DNA of 37,451 bases from Fidelibacterota bacterium MT.SAG.2 (GTDB lineage Bacteria > Fidelibacterota > SORT01). Made by a program: the position numbers and the translations under genes. How positions within the stretch are numbered: the first letter of the stretch is position 1; every line of letters starts with the position of its first letter. Positions 1 through 8,407 of this stretch are shown here, piece by piece. The stretch is from contig SORU01000014.1 in the NCBI GenBank assembly GCA_004402915.1, positions 1-37,451 of the forward strand, read 5' to 3'. A model generated the notes under the pieces. It made no database searches. It had not been told where the DNA came from and was given only the letters and a program-made list of their open reading frames with translations.

Positions 1-2
1 TA

Positions 3-36
3 GTCTCGTGGGCTCGGAGATGTGTATAAGAGACAG
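3..36 (+). other. Illumina Nextera transposase adapter (artefact)
   Basis: These 34 bases match the Nextera read-2 transposon adapter, ending in the 19-bp mosaic end (AGATGTGTATAAGAGACAG). This is library-preparation sequence left at a contig end. Translated in the frame of the next gene it yields the well-known artefactual N-terminus MYKRQ. Genomic sequence begins at 37. Confidence 0.97.
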
Positions 37-690
37 CGTGAGCAGGGCGCGAACGTCACTTTAGTGAAAGGCACGATTTCCGATGCGGGAAGAGCTATGT
101 CCGAACTGCTTGATGAGAGCTGGTTTAATCTTTCTACTCTGAAGGAGCCTTACAGGGTTGAAGGAAAGAAAACGATGGGTTATGAATTAGCCGAGCAATT
201 CGATTGGAAACTTCCCGACGTCATTCTCTATCCCACAGGCGGAGGAACCGGATTGATAGGGATGTGGAAAGCGTTCGACGAGATGGAAAAGCTCGGATGG
301 TTAGGCAGTGAAAGACCTAAAATGGTAAGCGTCCAAAGTGAGGGGTGTGCTCCGATCGTCAGGGCGTTTCACGAGGGAAAAGATTTCGCCGAGCATTGGG
401 AAAACGCAAAAACAAACGCTCTCGGTCTGCGAGTACCGTCCGCAGTCGGTGATTTTCTGATATTGGAAGCGCTCCGTGAAAGTAATGGTACAGCGATTGC
501 CGTCAGTGAAGAAGAGATAATTGAAGGGATCAGACTCGTAGAAGAACATACAGAGCTTAGTCCCGCGCCTGAAGGGGGCGCTGCCGCGATTGCCGCAAAG
601 AAGCTTGTTGATAATCAATTCCTTAAAGGGGCTGAGAGTGTCTTGCTGTTCATCACCGGAAGTAAAGAAAAATATTCTGAATTATATTAG
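37..690 (+). CDS. thrC: threonine synthase, C-terminal part (5' truncated)
   Basis: About 217 residues of a fold-type-II PLP enzyme. Threonine synthase converts O-phosphohomoserine to threonine in the cytoplasm, the last step of threonine biosynthesis. The glycine-rich PLP-phosphate loop GGGTGLIG is followed by MWKAFDEME and by VQSEGCAPIV, which is typical of threonine synthase rather than threonine dehydratase. The C-terminus carries the conserved LLFITGSKEKY. The N-terminal half with the PLP lysine is missing because the contig starts here behind an adapter; the apparent GTG start at 22 lies in the adapter. No terminator is evident after the TAG. The other option is a related PLP lyase, which I consider less likely. 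Confidence 0.85.
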   Translation, partial: REQGANVTLVKGTISDAGRAMSELLDESWFNLSTLKEPYRVEGKKTMGYELAEQFDWKLPDVILYPTGGGTGLIGMWKAFDEMEKLGWLGSERPKMVSVQSEGCAPIVRAFHEGKDFAEHWENAKTNALGLRVPSAVGDFLILEALRESNGTAIAVSEEEIIEGIRLVEEHTELSPAPEGGAAAIAAKKLVDNQFLKGAESVLLFITGSKEKYSELY

Positions 691-779
691 CTTAACGGTT
701 TAATACCCAACTTGAACTAATAACATCTTTGAGATATATTGTAATCTAATAATTTGTTTAATTAACCGATGGATAAAAA

Positions 780-1001
780 ATGTCAAAACCATTATGGGAA
801 GATATACTCGAATTTCATAAGAACAGGCAATTAATAGGAATTTTATTGGTAATATTGGGTTCTGCAGGACTTCTTCTGCCGATTCTACCCGGAGTATTAG
901 TAATATTATTGGGTCTTGCTTTACTCGCGCCTGATAAATTCGGTTCGATTTTAAGCTGGATGAGAACTAAATCAGACGATGAGGATGAAGAATCTGAATG
1001 A
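780..1001 (+). CDS. small PGPGW-type transmembrane protein
   Basis: 73 residues. A short hydrophilic start (about 1-17) is followed by two hydrophobic segments (about 18-34 and 37-50) joined by LPILPGVLVILLGLALLAP, then an acidic, probably cytoplasmic tail (DDEDEESE). The proline/glycine turn between the helices resembles the PGPGW family of small inner-membrane proteins, whose function is unknown. The ATG at 780 follows a weak GGAT ribosome site. It stands alone between thrC and the MOSC gene. The family assignment is by motif only. Confidence 0.6.
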   Translation: MSKPLWEDILEFHKNRQLIGILLVILGSAGLLLPILPGVLVILLGLALLAPDKFGSILSWMRTKSDDEDEESE

Positions 1002-1121
1002 AGCGATTATTTTTACATTCTGCTTCATTGTCTCCCGTAACTATTCTCCACGCAGAAGCAGGATCAGATTCTGATAATGCCATAAATTTGGATCAGGAGC
1101 ATATATAATGGCGGTCTTGTA

Positions 1122-1778
1122 ATGGAAAACATTATGAAAATAATTTCTGTGAACGTCGGGAAAAGCAGGACTATCGAATACAAAGGTAAGATGGAAGAAA
1201 CAGGAATTTACAAGGAACCCACAACTATTCCCGTTATGATCAGTAAAAAGGGTCTTGATGGTGATACTATAATCAATAAAAAAGTTCATGGAGGGGAAAA
1301 CAAGGCGGTTTACATCTACTTTCAATCTAATTATGATTATTGGATCAATGAAACCGAAAGAGATGATCTGACGCCGGGGATGTTCGGGGAAAACTTAACA
1401 GTCGCCGGAACGGACGAATCAGGTATTTGCGGAGGCGATCGCATTCGGGCAGGCGAGGCTCTTCTTGAAGCTGTCTATTTGCGTTTACCCTGCTATAAGC
1501 TCGGTATCAAGTTTGGAGACAACGGCATCATAAAACGGTTTATGCGTAGTGAGCGGTTCGGCATTTATTTTAAGGTGATCGAAGAGGGATTCGTAAAAGA
1601 GGGGGATTCTATTTCGGTAGAATATAAACACCCTGCAAGGATTAAATTTTCAGATCTGATATCAATGTATGTTCATCATGAACCTGATCCCGAACTTCTG
1701 AAAAAAGCTCTGACGATAGAGTCTCTTGATGCAGGTTTGAAAGATCGATTGGCTAAAAAGATTAAGAATCAAATTTAA
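1122..1778 (+). CDS. MOSC-domain protein (YiiM-like)
   Basis: 218 residues. MOSC proteins bind molybdenum cofactor; YiiM of E. coli uses it to reduce N-hydroxylated bases such as 6-N-hydroxylaminopurine. Visible family features are the N-terminal strand IISVNVGK, KKGLDGDTIINKKVHGGENKAV, the GMFGENLTV segment, and RLPCYKLG, whose cysteine is the expected Moco ligand. The C-terminal HHEPDPELLKKAL helix fits the YiiM three-alpha domain. An alternative start at 1134 (MKIISVN) matches the usual family start and has GGA six bases upstream. A five-codon ORF (ATG 1108, behind CAGGAG) ends in TAA overlapping the 1122 ATG, so coupled initiation at 1122 is possible. The in vivo substrate is not deducible. 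Confidence 0.8.
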   Translation: MENIMKIISVNVGKSRTIEYKGKMEETGIYKEPTTIPVMISKKGLDGDTIINKKVHGGENKAVYIYFQSNYDYWINETERDDLTPGMFGENLTVAGTDESGICGGDRIRAGEALLEAVYLRLPCYKLGIKFGDNGIIKRFMRSERFGIYFKVIEEGFVKEGDSISVEYKHPARIKFSDLISMYVHHEPDPELLKKALTIESLDAGLKDRLAKKIKNQI

Positions 1779-1936
1779 TCACTTTCCTAAAATACGTTAT
1801 ATTTTAATTTAGTAATTTAAAATACATCAGGTCGACGGGTAAATTTATATCTTCTTCCGAATCGGGTAATATTTGATTTTATTCGATTGATTAAAAAAAT
1901 GGATTTAAGAGAAAGCGAAACAGAAGGAGAAGAATA

Positions 1937-2341
1937 ATGAATGCGATAAATAAAATAGCGCCCTATTCACATTGGTTTATAAGATTAAGTTTAGCCGGTA
2001 TATTTTTATATCATGGTCTTGGTAAATTTATGGCAGCGGAGATGATGGCTAAGATGATGATGATGCCTATTGGGATGGTATATATGGCAGGAATGATGGA
2101 AGTTAGCGGCGCGCTCCTTGTCTTATGGGGAGGGTTCGGGCGTGATTGGGCTACACGTTTGAGCGGACTCATATTCAGTATGGTAATGATTGGCGCGATA
2201 ACGATGTTCCATTGGCCACAATGGTCATTCGTCGCAAACGAAGCCAAGCCGATGGGCGGAATGGAACTTCAACTTTTAGTTGCCATGGTTGGGTTATATT
2301 TCTTTACGAAGGGAAATAAGATCGTTTCAGCAGAAGCATGA
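1937..2341 (+). CDS. DoxX family membrane protein
   Basis: 134 residues with four hydrophobic segments (about 14-30, 45-65, 75-93, 105-123). The N-terminal RLSLAGIFLYHGLGKF and the EVSGALLVLWGG of helix 2 are DoxX-family hallmarks, a group including DoxD and MhqP/SURF4-like proteins with quinone or redox roles. The protein is methionine-rich around residues 32-56. The ATG has AGAAGGAGAAGA upstream, a good ribosome site. A strong terminator directly follows, so it is the end of a transcription unit. The specific function is unknown. Confidence 0.8.
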   Translation: MNAINKIAPYSHWFIRLSLAGIFLYHGLGKFMAAEMMAKMMMMPIGMVYMAGMMEVSGALLVLWGGFGRDWATRLSGLIFSMVMIGAITMFHWPQWSFVANEAKPMGGMELQLLVAMVGLYFFTKGNKIVSAEA

Positions 2342-2356
2342 ATTAACAGTGCGCTT

Positions 2357-2389
2357 AAAAAAGACCTGTTCTGATACAGGTCTTTTTTT
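2357..2389 (+). terminator. intrinsic terminator after doxX-like gene
   Basis: Stem AAGACCTGT / ACAGGTCTT with a six-base loop, preceded by an A-run and followed by seven T. The A and T runs make it a plausible bidirectional terminator. Confidence 0.9.
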
Positions 2390-2483
2390 GTGCCCGGTCG
2401 AAGAAGAGTGCGACATTATCATTGCGATTATAGGAGTTTCGTGATATATTTTCGCGACAAAATTTAATTATAAAATACGAGGA

Positions 2484-2684
2484 TTGAATTGCAGCATTCC
2501 GGTGACAATTGAACTTTCAGAAATGATGGAAAACGAGATATATATACACATGAAGACCGGCTCCAATTCAATCGTATCGCGGGTTCCACCTAACGCCAAA
2601 GTAGAAGAGGGCAGCAGCGTTGATGTGGACTTTGATTTATCAAAAGCGCACTATTTTGACGCCGAATCGGAAGAAAATTTTTAG
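2484..2684 (+). CDS. orphan TOBE domain, like the C-terminus of MalK/UgpC-type ABC ATPases
   Basis: 66 residues. The pattern IELSEMMENEIYIHMKTG, then SIVSRVPPNAKVEEGSSVDVDFDLSKAHYFD, matches the TOBE_2 domain that ends sugar-type ABC transporter ATPases (usual form: VE..GSE.YLY...G...VARV....L..GD.V.L.FD...LHLFD). No ATPase domain is present: the frame closes upstream at 2442. The start is uncertain; TTG at 2484 has GAGGA directly abutting it, which is poor spacing. Either a stand-alone TOBE-like protein or the last exon-like remnant of a deleted malK/ugpC gene. I favour a remnant that may still be translated. Confidence 0.5.
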   Translation: MNCSIPVTIELSEMMENEIYIHMKTGSNSIVSRVPPNAKVEEGSSVDVDFDLSKAHYFDAESEENF

Positions 2685-2698
2685 AAAGCAGTGGAACT

Positions 2699-2866
2699 TT
2701 GTCGTTCAAAATAGGTAAAACCTTACAACTGATAGGATTGATACAGGTTCTATTCGGACTCTATCACGGAATAGTGGAGGAATCAGAAATAAATGAATTG
2801 ATAGCATTCCTTATAGGAGCATCGTTTTTTGTGGTGGGAACCCTGATCCTGCGAAAAGCTAAGTGA
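2699..2866 (+). CDS. small two-helix membrane protein
   Basis: 55 residues starting at TTG 2699, with GTGGA as ribosome site. Two hydrophobic segments (about residues 9-22, LQLIGLIQVLFGLYHG, and 34-50, IAFLIGASFFVVGTLIL) flank a short acidic loop (VEESEIN) and end in a basic tail (RKAK). It begins 15 bases after the TOBE ORF, so the two could share a transcript. I do not recognise a family; the evidence is the intact frame, ribosome site and membrane topology. Confidence 0.55.
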   Translation: MSFKIGKTLQLIGLIQVLFGLYHGIVEESEINELIAFLIGASFFVVGTLILRKAK

Positions 2867-2928
2867 CTGTTGCTATTCGATGAATATATTCTAAATTTAA
2901 GGGTTAATGAGCAAGGAGGAAAATTAGC

Positions 2929-3267
2929 ATGTCAAATTTGTTTGATGATGTAAAAAAGAATTTAAAAGAGTGGGGGAGTCTAGCTGCCGACAAAGCTGAG
3001 GAGTTGACCAAGGTAGGCAGATTGAAGATCGACATTCTTAGCCTGAACAGAGAGATTGAAAAAAACTTTGTGGAACTCGGAGGAAAGGTTTACGAACTGA
3101 TTTATAAGGAAGATCAGGGTAGAATAAAAAGTAATGATGAAGTAAAGAAGATCATTCAGAGGATCGCGACTTTTGAAGAGACTCGGGAAGAAAAAATCAG
3201 CGAGATACGCGATTTTAGTTCTGATGATGATATAGACGTCAAATCTGTCAAGAAAGAATCAAAATGA
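2929..3267 (+). CDS. coiled-coil hypothetical protein
   Basis: 112 residues, highly charged, predicted mostly helical (about residues 10-95), with an acidic stretch SSDDDIDV and a lysine-rich end. No signal peptide, membrane segment or cysteine. The ribosome site AAGGAGGA is near-perfect, so it is probably well expressed. It resembles small stress-associated or apolipophorin-like coiled-coil proteins, but I cannot name a family. A strong terminator follows at 3306. Confidence 0.65.
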   Translation: MSNLFDDVKKNLKEWGSLAADKAEELTKVGRLKIDILSLNREIEKNFVELGGKVYELIYKEDQGRIKSNDEVKKIIQRIATFEETREEKISEIRDFSSDDDIDVKSVKKESK

Positions 3268-3305
3268 TAAAATAATTCAATACAGATCAGGTAATTCTAC
3301 TATTC

Positions 3306-3340
3306 AAACCCCTCGTTAGATGAGGGGGTTTTCTTTTTTT
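3306..3340 (+). terminator. intrinsic terminator
   Basis: Stem AACCCCTC / GAGGGGGTT (one bulged G) with a seven-base loop, followed by a long T-rich run. It ends the coiled-coil gene unit and isolates the sigma factor gene. Confidence 0.9.
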
Positions 3341-3440
3341 TACTACTGTCAGAAAACGGTATGAATATGGAACTTAACTCACCAATAGGCGTATTAAGTA
3401 ATGACCGGGTATAAATGCTTGTAAGATAAAAGAGGCAAAA

Positions 3441-4274
3441 GTGGAAGAAAGCTATACGTTAGACAGGTACTTCGACGAAATCAGCAAGGAATCGCTTTTA
3501 AAGCCGGACGAGGAAATTGCCCTCGCCAAAAAAGTTCGTAGTGGGGATGAATCGGCTCTCGAAAAGATGACACGGGCAAATCTAAGATTTGTTGTGAGTA
3601 TCGCAAAGCGTTATCAAAATCAAGGACTTTCTCTTGGTGATCTGATCAACGAGGGTAATCTCGGCCTTATCAAAGCGGCAAAACGATTTGACGAGACACG
3701 TGGATTCAAATTTATATCTTATGCAGTATGGTGGATACGCCAGTCAATACTGCAAGCATTAGCCGAACAATCAAGAGTAGTTCGTTTACCTTTGAACAGG
3801 GTCGGCGTGATGAACAAGGTAAACAGAACATTGGGCGATCTTGAACAAAAATATGAAAGAGAACCGACTGCCGAAGAAGTAGCGGAAGTACTTGAGATGA
3901 CTTCCGTGGATGTTTCTGACACAATACAGATGTCATCAAGGCATTTGTCTGTGGATGCGCCCTTCTCAGGGAATGATGAGAATTCATTATTGGATGTATT
4001 GCGTGATGACGGTTCTTATTCCGAACCTGATTCTCCACTTATTGAAGAATCATTAAAAATGGAAGTGGACAAAGTGCTGAGCTCTCTGAGCGAGAGAGAA
4101 GCGGAAGTTATCAGGTTATATTTTGGATTGGTCAATGAACGTTCTATGACGCTTGAAGAAATTGGTGATCGGTTTAAATTGACCCGGGAAAGAGTCAGGC
4201 AGATTAAAGAGAAATCTATCAGGAAATTAAGACATACCTCGCGGAGTAAAAATTTAAGATCATATCTCGGTTAA
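3441..4274 (+). CDS. rpoD: primary RNA polymerase sigma factor (RpoD/SigA type)
   Basis: 277 residues, sigma-70 group 1. It directs RNA polymerase to housekeeping promoters. Region 1.2 is [13 protein letters not shown] at the N-terminus. Region 2 includes [38 protein letters not shown] and [17 protein letters not shown] (the -10 melting and recognition helix). Region 3 begins RVVRLPLNR. Region 4.2 ends the protein, with the -35 helix [18 protein letters not shown]. Region 1.1 is absent, as is usual for Bacteroidota-like primary sigmas of about 285 residues. The GTG start at 3441 has AGAGG six bases upstream. Confidence 0.92.
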   Translation: MEESYTLDRYFDEISKESLLKPDEEIALAKKVRSGDESALEKMTRANLRFVVSIAKRYQNQGLSLGDLINEGNLGLIKAAKRFDETRGFKFISYAVWWIRQSILQALAEQSRVVRLPLNRVGVMNKVNRTLGDLEQKYEREPTAEEVAEVLEMTSVDVSDTIQMSSRHLSVDAPFSGNDENSLLDVLRDDGSYSEPDSPLIEESLKMEVDKVLSSLSEREAEVIRLYFGLVNERSMTLEEIGDRFKLTRERVRQIKEKSIRKLRHTSRSKNLRSYLG

Positions 4275-4324
4275 TTCTAAGTCTTTTACTCTGAAAACAT
4301 TTCTCAAAATATAAAAGAAAATTC

Positions 4325-4354
4325 TTGACTATATATTCGTAAGTATTTTAATAT
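4325..4354 (+). promoter_or_regulatory. possible sigma-70 promoter
   Basis: TTGACT (4325-4330), 18 bases, then TAATAT (4349-4354), in an AT-rich gap behind rpoD. A hairpin-terminator lies only about 20 bases downstream (4376-4401), so if active the promoter would make a very short leader or be attenuated. Sequence match only. Confidence 0.3.
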
Positions 4355-4375
4355 ATAGAGACCTGATACAATTAC

Positions 4376-4401
4376 TGGGAAATTGGCTATTTCCCATTTT
4401 T
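4376..4401 (+). terminator. intrinsic terminator
   Basis: Stem TGGGAAAT / ATTTCCCA, loop TGGCT, followed by five T. It probably ends the rpoD transcript, or attenuates the 4325 promoter. Confidence 0.75.
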
Positions 4402-4450
4402 AAATTAAGAGTTTAATTCCGCCTATGAAAGTTTTGTAACCGGAGTATTG

Positions 4451-5392
4451 ATGAGAGATACGCAGTACCAAGTGGTCGTCATATCAGATGATGCCGCAGA
4501 TGTGCGTGAACTGAATACATCACGAGTGAACATTCTTCTTACAATTTTGCTCATTGTATTCACCTTACTCATGGGTCTTTATTTTACAGCTGATTTCCTC
4601 ACCGATGTTTTTTATGGAAAACGGCTTGCTACGCTTAGAAACCAGAATAAACAACTTGTAACCCGCATCAATGATATAAACAACAGAATTTCATCGCTTA
4701 CCGAGCAAATGATAGTTGTTAACCAAAAGGATCAGGCGATAAGAACATACGCAAATCTACCTTTGATAGATGCTGATATCCGTAAGGTTGGGGTTGGAGG
4801 TGTGTTGAACCCAAAAATTTCCAGCTTGGATTATTTGCTTCCCGCCTCCGATATTACCATAGCGGAAGTTGAATTTGACCTTGATGCAATAGAACGAGCG
4901 CTCAATTTAGAATTGACAAGTCTGGATGAAGTATATAACTCATTTAAAGCAAAGAAGGATATGCTTCAACATGTACCGACCATTCGACCGCTTCTTAGGG
5001 GTTATATCACGAGTGGTTTTGGTGAAAGAAGGGATCCCTTCACAGGAAATATGAGAGATCATCTCGGCATTGATATAGTTACGAAAAAGGGTGAACCTAT
5101 ATTTGCTACTGCAGACGGCGTTGTTTCAGATGCGCGTATGGATAGTCCGTCATTCGGTATCACGATTAAAATTGATCATGGTTACGGATACCAGACAAGA
5201 TATGCTCACCTCTCTAAACTTCTTGTGAGGAAACATCAAAAAATAATGAGAGGTCAAAAAATCGGCGAAGTGGGATCAACGGGAAGGTCGCAATCTCCGC
5301 ATCTGCACTATGAAGTTATTAAAAACGGAGTAAGAAAAGACCCAGCTCAAAAATATTTTTATCTGTCGGAGCAAGACCTGAGCCGCCTCTAA
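4451..5392 (+). CDS. M23 family metallopeptidase (cell-wall hydrolase)
   Basis: 313 residues. The N-terminus is cytoplasmic, one membrane helix spans about 27-47 (ILLTILLIVFTLLMGLYF), a helical stalk with glutamine/asparagine follows (about 60-100), and the LytM/M23 domain is at about 180-300. Zinc ligands are seen as the H and D of RDHLGIDIV and the HLH of SPHLHYEV, with the catalytic-side histidine in YAHLSKL. Such proteins cut peptidoglycan cross-links in the periplasm or activate amidases. The ATG at 4451 has CGGAG five bases upstream; a TTG sits immediately before it. Followed by a terminator. Confidence 0.85.
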   Translation: MRDTQYQVVVISDDAADVRELNTSRVNILLTILLIVFTLLMGLYFTADFLTDVFYGKRLATLRNQNKQLVTRINDINNRISSLTEQMIVVNQKDQAIRTYANLPLIDADIRKVGVGGVLNPKISSLDYLLPASDITIAEVEFDLDAIERALNLELTSLDEVYNSFKAKKDMLQHVPTIRPLLRGYITSGFGERRDPFTGNMRDHLGIDIVTKKGEPIFATADGVVSDARMDSPSFGITIKIDHGYGYQTRYAHLSKLLVRKHQKIMRGQKIGEVGSTGRSQSPHLHYEVIKNGVRKDPAQKYFYLSEQDLSRL

Positions 5393-5417
5393 AATAAAAT
5401 TCAATTTTGCTGTTTTC

Positions 5418-5439
5418 AACCGCTTAAAAGCGGTTTTTT
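5418..5439 (+). terminator. intrinsic terminator
   Basis: AACCGCTT / AAGCGGTT hairpin with a very short A-rich loop and a T-run, directly after the M23 peptidase gene. Confidence 0.85.
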
Positions 5440-5513
5440 ATTTTCTAATTGTCGGTCATAGTATTTTGCTTGCGAATCGGAAAGCATCTATCTAACTTAT
5501 ATGATTATGAATT

Positions 5514-6851
5514 TTGCAATTTAAGCTGAATAATTATTTGAAACAATTATATCATATAGAAACTTACGGTTGTCAGATGAATGTTTACGATTCGGAGCTG
5601 GTAGCGCGCATTCTTGATAACAAAGATATTTCTCCAACTGATTCGGCAGAAGCCGCAGATTATATATTTATAAATACCTGTTCGGTTCGCGATAAAGCAG
5701 AGCTGAAAGTGTTAAATCGTCTTAAACATTTAGAAGCCTTGAAAAAGAAAAATACATCTCTTGTGATCGGAGTGATCGGCTGCATGGCTCAAAATCTTAA
5801 AGAAGAGATCTTGGAAAATAAGCCGTTTGTAAATTTTGTGTTAGGTCCTGATTCTTACGGAAAATTATCGGCGCTTCTTGACGCAGAAAAACCATGGGAG
5901 GTCAAAGAGGTACATACCGATCTATCAAAGTATGAAACCTATGATTATATCTACCCGCTGAGAAATGGTGGTAACAGCGCAATGATTGCCATAATGCGTG
6001 GATGTGATAAAATGTGTACATTTTGTATTGTCCCCTTTACGAGAGGAAGGGAACGAAGTAAATCCGCGGAATCTGTGGTCAACGAGATTAAACAAGCAGT
6101 TGCCGAAGGGTTTCGTGAAGTTACGCTTTTGGGACAGAACGTAAATTCGTATGACGATGGAGATCTGAAATTTCCTGATCTCATGGAGAGAGTGGCTCAG
6201 ATCAAAGGAGTAAAAAGAATTCGCTTTACTTCGCCTCATCCTCAGGATGCATCGGATGAACTTATCGAAGTTATGCTGAAGTATGATAACATTTGCAATC
6301 ATATTCATCTACCGCTTCAATCCGGTTCTGATTCTATGCTCGAAAGGATGAATCGAAACTATACAAAAGAGGAATTCATATCCCTTGCGGAAAAATTCAA
6401 GAAAAGAATTCCCGGGATAGCTATATCAACTGACATAATCGTTGGTTTTTGCGGAGAAACTGAAGAGGAATTCTCTGATACGCTTGATGTGGTTCGACGC
6501 GTTAAATTCGACAGCGCCTTTATGTTCAAATATTCGGAGAGACCGCACACAGCCGCATTTAAAAGAATGCCTGATGATGTTCCCGAGGAGCTGAAGGGGG
6601 AACGGTTGACGCGGCTGATAGAACTACAAAAGATAAATGCGCTCGAAATCAATAAGAAGCTGGTAGGAAAGACTTTAGAAGTGCAGATAGAAAAAATAAG
6701 TAAAAAATCTGATGATCATTATATCGGAAGAACAGACAGCAATAAGCTTGTAGTTCTTCCCAAGAATGGTAAGGTTCCGGGTGATTTTCTAAAAGCATTA
6801 ATAACGGAAGCGGCAGGTATAACGCTATTCGGTGAACCTGTTTCACTGTAG
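5514..6851 (+). CDS. miaB: tRNA-2-methylthio-N6-dimethylallyladenosine synthase MiaB
   Basis: 445 residues, the usual length. This radical-SAM methylthiotransferase adds a methylthio group to i6A37 of tRNAs reading UNN codons. Cysteines of the auxiliary 4Fe-4S cluster are C20 (YGCQMN), C56 (NTCSVRDKA) and C90 (GCMAQ). The SAM cluster is C164, C168 and C171 (CDKMCTFC). GEN..SYDDG and TSPHP are typical MTTase motifs, and a TRAM RNA-binding domain covers about 380-445. The start is unclear: TTG 5514 has no good ribosome site and another TTG lies at 5538; both keep the first cysteine. It begins a run of close genes with lapA, lapB and the SPOR gene. Confidence 0.9.
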   Translation: MQFKLNNYLKQLYHIETYGCQMNVYDSELVARILDNKDISPTDSAEAADYIFINTCSVRDKAELKVLNRLKHLEALKKKNTSLVIGVIGCMAQNLKEEILENKPFVNFVLGPDSYGKLSALLDAEKPWEVKEVHTDLSKYETYDYIYPLRNGGNSAMIAIMRGCDKMCTFCIVPFTRGRERSKSAESVVNEIKQAVAEGFREVTLLGQNVNSYDDGDLKFPDLMERVAQIKGVKRIRFTSPHPQDASDELIEVMLKYDNICNHIHLPLQSGSDSMLERMNRNYTKEEFISLAEKFKKRIPGIAISTDIIVGFCGETEEEFSDTLDVVRRVKFDSAFMFKYSERPHTAAFKRMPDDVPEELKGERLTRLIELQKINALEINKKLVGKTLEVQIEKISKKSDDHYIGRTDSNKLVVLPKNGKVPGDFLKALITEAAGITLFGEPVSL

Positions 6852-6866
6852 ATATATGGAGGAAAG

Positions 6867-7262
6867 ATGCGTTTAATTTCATTGTTTTTCATAGTTATCA
6901 TAGTATTGATCATCATGTGGTTTCTGACTCAAAACGCAGACCAGGTTGTCAAAGAGCTGGAGATTTTCCAATATTCCTTCGAGGATGTAGATCTTATAAA
7001 AGTACTGTTCGGAACGTTCGCTTTTGGTGTTATAATGGGTTTTCTCATTCCGGTTTTTCAATATATCGGCGCTAAAGGAGAGGTTAGAAGATTTAAGAAG
7101 GAAGTAAAGAAACTCAGGTCGGAATTAAATGACTTGAGAAACGTCGGGATAGAGAGTGAGCTCGAAGTGGAAGAAGATCTGCTCGATGATAAAGAGGCAG
7201 AAGATGATTTGGCTGATGACTCTGCCGGGAGCGAAACAGAGGACGATAACAAGGCTCAGTGA
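6867..7262 (+). CDS. lapA: LapA-like (DUF1049) inner membrane protein
   Basis: 131 residues. Two membrane helices (about 4-19 and 48-67) flank a short loop containing NADQVVKELEIFQYSF, then a coiled coil (about 72-100) and a strongly acidic tail. This is the LapA/DUF1049 layout; in E. coli LapA partners LapB in lipopolysaccharide assembly control. The ATG follows TGGAGGAAAG, a strong ribosome site, 15 bases after miaB. The acidic C-terminal extension is longer than in E. coli LapA. Its stop overlaps the next start by four bases, so the pair is translationally coupled. Confidence 0.75.
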   Translation: MRLISLFFIVIIVLIIMWFLTQNADQVVKELEIFQYSFEDVDLIKVLFGTFAFGVIMGFLIPVFQYIGAKGEVRRFKKEVKKLRSELNDLRNVGIESELEVEEDLLDDKEAEDDLADDSAGSETEDDNKAQ

Positions 7263-8407
7263 TAGATTCAAAGCTCATATTTCAGCTGCTTATTCCGGTA
7301 ATTGTAGGGGGGATACTTCTATTTCTGTGGGTTTGGAGCGGAAAGCGGAAAAGACTTAAAAAAAGTCTTTCGTCGCCGTACACCGAGGCGCTGAGCGCTC
7401 TGATAAATGGCGATAAAATAAAGGCGATGAACAAGCTTCGAGAGGTAGTGAGAGACGACACGGACAATTTAGACGCCTATCTCAAGCTTGGGGATATTTA
7501 CCGTGAATACGGAAAAAATGTTCAAGCGCTCAGAGTTCATCAATCACTTACCGTACGGACTGGCTTGACAAATTATCAAAATATAAGTATTTGGAAAAGC
7601 CTGCTGCAAGACCATCGACTTCTCAGGGAATGGGACAAAGCTATCAAGTACTCTGAAATGATAACGGAACTTGACAGGAACAATATGTGGGCGAGAAAAG
7701 AGCTTTTGGAGATTTATAAGGAGAAGGGAGACTGGGACGGAGCGGTAGAAGCGGCTAAAAGCATTCAGAAACAGGAAAAGAAAAAGGACGTTGAGACTCT
7801 TGCCCTCTATCAGATCCAACAAGGATTGGAATATAGGAAAAAAGGCGAAGAAAGGGATGCCCGGATTCTATTTAAAAAAGCGTTGAAAACTTCAAATAAG
7901 TGCGCAGCAGCTCATTATTTTATCGGTGTATCATATTTGAGCGAGGGTCGCAAGAAGGATGCGGTCGAATCATGGCGGAAATTCGTTAAAACGGATCCCA
8001 AACATGCGTACTTGGTGTTTGACGAACTGGAAGAAGTGTTATATGATCTCGGCAATTTTGACCAGAGTGAAAGGATCTACCAGGAGATATTGGATTTGGA
8101 TTCAGGAAATGTCAGCGCCTTGGTAGCTCTATCCGATCTGAATGAAAGAAAGGGAAATCGGGAAGAATCAATTCGTATGCTTCGCAAAGCAATTGAAAAG
8201 GACAGCTCTTCTCTCCGAGCTAAAGCTTACCTGATACAAATGTTGTTAGGTCCGGATGTAAGCGATGAAATAAAAGAGAATCTCCAATCGTTGATTCAAA
8301 GTACCAGACGGCCGAGAAAATTTGATTGCCGGAACTGTGGATACCACAGCGATAAACCTCTATGGGTCTGCCCGGATTGTTTGAATGAAAATACATTTCT
8401 TGACTAA
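7259..8407 (+). CDS. lapB: LapB/YciM-like TPR protein with rubredoxin-type zinc ribbon
   Basis: 382 residues, close to the 389 of E. coli LapB. One N-terminal membrane helix (about 5-24), TPR repeats through about 35-330, and a C-terminal rubredoxin-like metal site with CRNCGYHS and WVCPDC. LapB regulates FtsH-dependent LpxC turnover and recruits LPS assembly factors at the inner membrane. The order lapA-lapB is the same as in enterobacteria. The GTG start overlaps the lapA stop (GTGA). The target of regulation here is inference from the family. Confidence 0.8.
   Translation: MIDSKLIFQLLIPVIVGGILLFLWVWSGKRKRLKKSLSSPYTEALSALINGDKIKAMNKLREVVRDDTDNLDAYLKLGDIYREYGKNVQALRVHQSLTVRTGLTNYQNISIWKSLLQDHRLLREWDKAIKYSEMITELDRNNMWARKELLEIYKEKGDWDGAVEAAKSIQKQEKKKDVETLALYQIQQGLEYRKKGEERDARILFKKALKTSNKCAAAHYFIGVSYLSEGRKKDAVESWRKFVKTDPKHAYLVFDELEEVLYDLGNFDQSERIYQEILDLDSGNVSALVALSDLNERKGNREESIRMLRKAIEKDSSSLRAKAYLIQMLLGPDVSDEIKENLQSLIQSTRRPRKFDCRNCGYHSDKPLWVCPDCLNENTFLD

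Noticed and set aside
301-618. 105-codon minus-strand ORF opposite thrC
   Set aside because: Antisense shadow of a well-conserved enzyme frame.
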